From: Oceanobacillus limi
GTDB lineage: Bacteria; Bacillota; Bacilli; Bacillales; Amphibacillaceae
Assembly (NCBI RefSeq): GCF_900111445.1
Contig: NZ_FOHE01000001.1
Span: forward strand, 1 to 64,000
Length of the DNA stretch: 64,000 nucleotides
Direction of reading: 5' to 3'
In this document: in pieces, positions 62,512 to 64,000 of the stretch
How positions within the stretch are numbered: the first letter of the stretch is position 1
How the letters are laid out: every line of letters starts with the position of its first letter
Notes under the pieces: model-generated
What the model was told of the DNA's origin: nothing
Seen by the model: only the letters and a program-made list of their open reading frames with translations
The model's database searches: none
Position numbers and translations under genes: made by a program

Positions 62512-62767
62512 CCGCCTGACTTTTATCGGATTCGGCTAGGATCTCATCAATCCATTGATCGATGCTGACGTTTAAATGTTGTCTTAATTTAACCAAGGTA
62601 TCCATACGAGGGACTTTCCCAGCACCTTCCATTTGTACAATTTGCGACATGGAAAGGTCGACATCCTCAGCAAACTTTTCCTGACTTCGGCCTTTTTCAA
62701 TGGTTCGAATGAGTCTTACTTGTTTTCCAACATATTGTGCAATGTATTTTTGTTCTTCCTTATTCAC
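62504..62767 (-). CDS. XRE-family helix-turn-helix regulator
   Basis: 87 residues. The Cro/cI helix-turn-helix spans about residues 20-72 (VRLIRTIEKGRSQEKFAEDVD, SMSQIVQMEGAGKVPRMDTLVKL, in parts). It is the first gene of a two-gene operon with the ComK-family gene, overlapping it by 8 nt. It is probably a repressor of the operon and possibly of the divergent sigma gene. GAGGAGAT precedes the ATG. Confidence 0.88.
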   Translation of the reverse strand: MNKEEQKYIAQYVGKQVRLIRTIEKGRSQEKFAEDVDLSMSQIVQMEGAGKVPRMDTLVKLRQHLNVSIDQWIDEILAESDKSQADE

Positions 62768-63082
62768 GGGCTATCTCCTCTTTTAGCCCCATTGTCTAGT
62801 TAAATATCAAGCTATTCTATATACGATCGTGTAAAAATTGGTAATAAATGGTATAAATACGAAATTTATTTTTGATGTGCCATCAATTTGAAAAACACCC
62901 TAACTTCTTCAATCCAAACTAAAATTCAATTTTCATGATGAAAGCACCTGCCAAAATTGAATTTTCCCCTAGCAAAATTCAATTTTGAAGCGATTTCCCA
63001 AAAGTTAGGAAACAGGACAGCTTGTACCCTTTTTTTCTATCCTTAGTTTGCCGGCACAATAAACAAGAATGGAGAGGAGTAT
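62768..63082. other. Divergent control region between XRE-comK operon and sigma gene
   Basis: It holds three AAAA-N5-TTTT boxes (62921-62986). These are flanked by the inverted repeat CCTAACTT (62899-62906) and AAGTTAGG (63002-63009), which could be a site for the XRE regulator or a DNA-looping pair. No gene. Confidence 0.65.
62921..62986. promoter_or_regulatory. ComK K-box: three AT-boxes
   Basis: AAAATTCAATTTT at 62921-62933, AAAATTGAATTTT at 62953-62965, AAAATTCAATTTT at 62974-62986. Each fits AAAA-N5-TTTT exactly. The gaps are 19 and 8 nt, close to the known 18- and 8-bp K-box spacings (boxes three and two helical turns apart). The region is shared by the comK operon and the sigma gene, so ComK could act on both. 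Confidence 0.75.
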
Positions 63083-63628
63083 ATGAGCGATGATGAAAAA
63101 CGGACCTTCGAAGAGATTTTTAAACAGAATGAAAACAAAATTCATTACTACATCCACAAGCTGCAGATCAACGATACGCATAAGGAGTTTTATGTGGAAG
63201 GGCTATATGCCATGTGGATGGCCTATAAAAAATATCAACCAGATAAAGGACCGTTGTCCACATATTTTAACTATATGATCAAGAATCGCATGATTGATTT
63301 GATTCGAAGTAAGGCTAGAGACGAAGAAAAAACAGATGCCTATCTCAAGCAAGAACAGATCCATCAAGATGATGGCAATCGATTTGGGGGCTCGGAGCTT
63401 CCGATTGTTCCGCCTACGGATATTACCATATCGGATCAAACGATTTGGGAGCAAGTCCAAGCAACCTTAACCGACAACCAATGGAAGTGGGTTTATTACG
63501 CCATTATCCAAGAGATGCCCCAGAAGGAAATTGCGGAGGCTGAACAAGTCAGCATTAACACCGTAAAGAGCTGGGGACGAGAGGCTCGGAAAAAGTTACG
63601 AGCATCTGGTATTTATTCGGAACCTTGA
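63083..63628 (+). CDS. Sigma-70-family RNA polymerase sigma factor
   Basis: 181 residues. Region 2 (about 15-78) includes YHYIHK-like start, GLYAMWMAYKKYQPDKGPL and STYFNYMIKNRMIDLIRSKAR. Region 4 (about 125-178) has QKEIAEAEQVSINTVKSWGREARKKLR. Regions 1 and 3 are missing. The layout is like SigH/ComX-type alternative factors. GGAGAGGAG precedes the ATG. Its promoter region carries ComK-type boxes, hinting at a role in a competence or DNA-uptake state. Confidence 0.85.
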   Translation: MSDDEKRTFEEIFKQNENKIHYYIHKLQINDTHKEFYVEGLYAMWMAYKKYQPDKGPLSTYFNYMIKNRMIDLIRSKARDEEKTDAYLKQEQIHQDDGNRFGGSELPIVPPTDITISDQTIWEQVQATLTDNQWKWVYYAIIQEMPQKEIAEAEQVSINTVKSWGREARKKLRASGIYSEP

Positions 63629-63631
63629 TTG

Positions 63632-63778
63632 ATGAAATGGAAGTCGATACGAAAGTTCGGCTTCCTTCTATTCAATCTTACAATCGAAACGAACGGATCA
63701 ATCGTGGCATGATTTTTCGGAATATATTTTGGAAAATATGCCACCAAGACCATCTTCTTAGCGATTACTATAGGATAA
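63632..63778 (+). pseudogene. Small membrane-protein ORF interrupted by in-frame TGA
   Basis: The frame reads MKWKSIRKFGFLLFNLTIET to TNGSIVA, a TGA at 63710-63712, then FFGIYFGKYATKTIFLAITI and G before TAA. If the TGA were TGG (Trp) the product would be a 48-residue protein with one or two hydrophobic segments. It starts four nt after the sigma gene stop. It could be a point-mutated gene, a sequencing error or chance. Confidence 0.35.
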
Positions 63779-64000
63779 GAAATGATCGTTTCCGATTAAG
63801 TCGATGGAATGTAAGGTAGTTGAAATTAGAGAGGCAAACCTTAACGATAAAAGAAGATGCGGATTACGAAGGAGCTCATACGGAAAAAGTCTACTGCATG
63901 GTGTAACTCAAACAAATTTCCCATAGTAAATGAAGGTTCATAAGAGAGTCGATCCATCCATGGCTGGTGGATCAGGAAAAGGAAATTCGAATAGAGAGAG
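63779..64000. other. Window end, no gene supported
   Basis: An imperfect inverted repeat (GATCCatccatggctggtGGATC) lies near 63950. Nothing else is clear. Confidence 0.3.

Noticed and set aside
63625-63819. 64-residue frame overlapping the sigma gene end
   Set aside because: Its composition (Arg/Asn/Ile-rich, no hydrophobic core) is that of an out-of-frame reading. The other frame with the TGA looks more like protein.

Overview
The window looks like a chromosomal segment of a low-GC, spore-forming-type member of the Bacillaceae. The evidence is a Bacillus-style 5S rRNA-tRNA array, strong AGGAGG ribosome-binding sites, sigma-A promoters, a T-box leader, a ComK-family regulator with K-box-like sites, and type I toxins of the TxpA/BsrG kind. 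The genus cannot be fixed from the sequence alone.

Layout. 1-2564: the 3' end of a 5S rRNA, then 22 tRNA genes on the + strand closed by a strong terminator. A truncated tRNA-Thr copy lies between tRNA-Asp and the intact tRNA-Thr. 2605-24060: a mosaic of housekeeping and accessory genes. It includes a uridine-kinase-like protein, an acetyltransferase, a pseudouridine synthase, an ABC-2 export operon with a lipoprotein, CcdA, a divergent TetR/SDR pair, many small membrane proteins, a DUF4097 protein, a DUF418 protein and a hemerythrin-like protein. 24260-29134: a DUF2161 nuclease-like gene, then what I read as a RiPP operon. It encodes a 23-residue Cys-rich peptide, a fusion protein (putative peptide-binding domain, E1/ThiF adenylation domain, HExGH metallopeptidase) and an MFS exporter. 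29222-46000: a T-box-controlled type 2 isoleucyl-tRNA synthetase, MFS, ilvE, cstA, DegV, YiaA, a WYL regulator and lipoproteins.

Three near-identical type I toxin-antitoxin modules (23778-24090, 41099-41410, 42566-42875), plus one decayed copy near 32786, are scattered through the middle. Each has a 35-residue membrane peptide gene missed by ordinary gene calling. Each also has a convergent antisense RNA with a textbook TTGACA-17-TATACT promoter. Palindromic REP-like elements of three families are spread through the intergenic spaces and sometimes run into coding ends.

46088-61910 is a defence island. It starts with a translationally coupled DUF6361 / PLD-like nuclease / SF2 helicase operon that I cannot place in a named system. 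It continues with two membrane-anchored Mrr-like nucleases, a MazG-like pyrophosphohydrolase and an HNH endonuclease. It ends with a complete BsuMI/LlaJI-type restriction-modification operon (two m5C methyltransferases, a predicted DNA-recognition protein, a McrB-like GTPase and a LlaJI-family nuclease).

61960-63778 is a small competence-type regulatory locus. An XRE regulator overlaps a ComK-family gene and is divergent from a sigma-70-family factor. The intergenic region holds three AAAA-N5-TTTT boxes, two of them at the canonical 8-bp K-box spacing.
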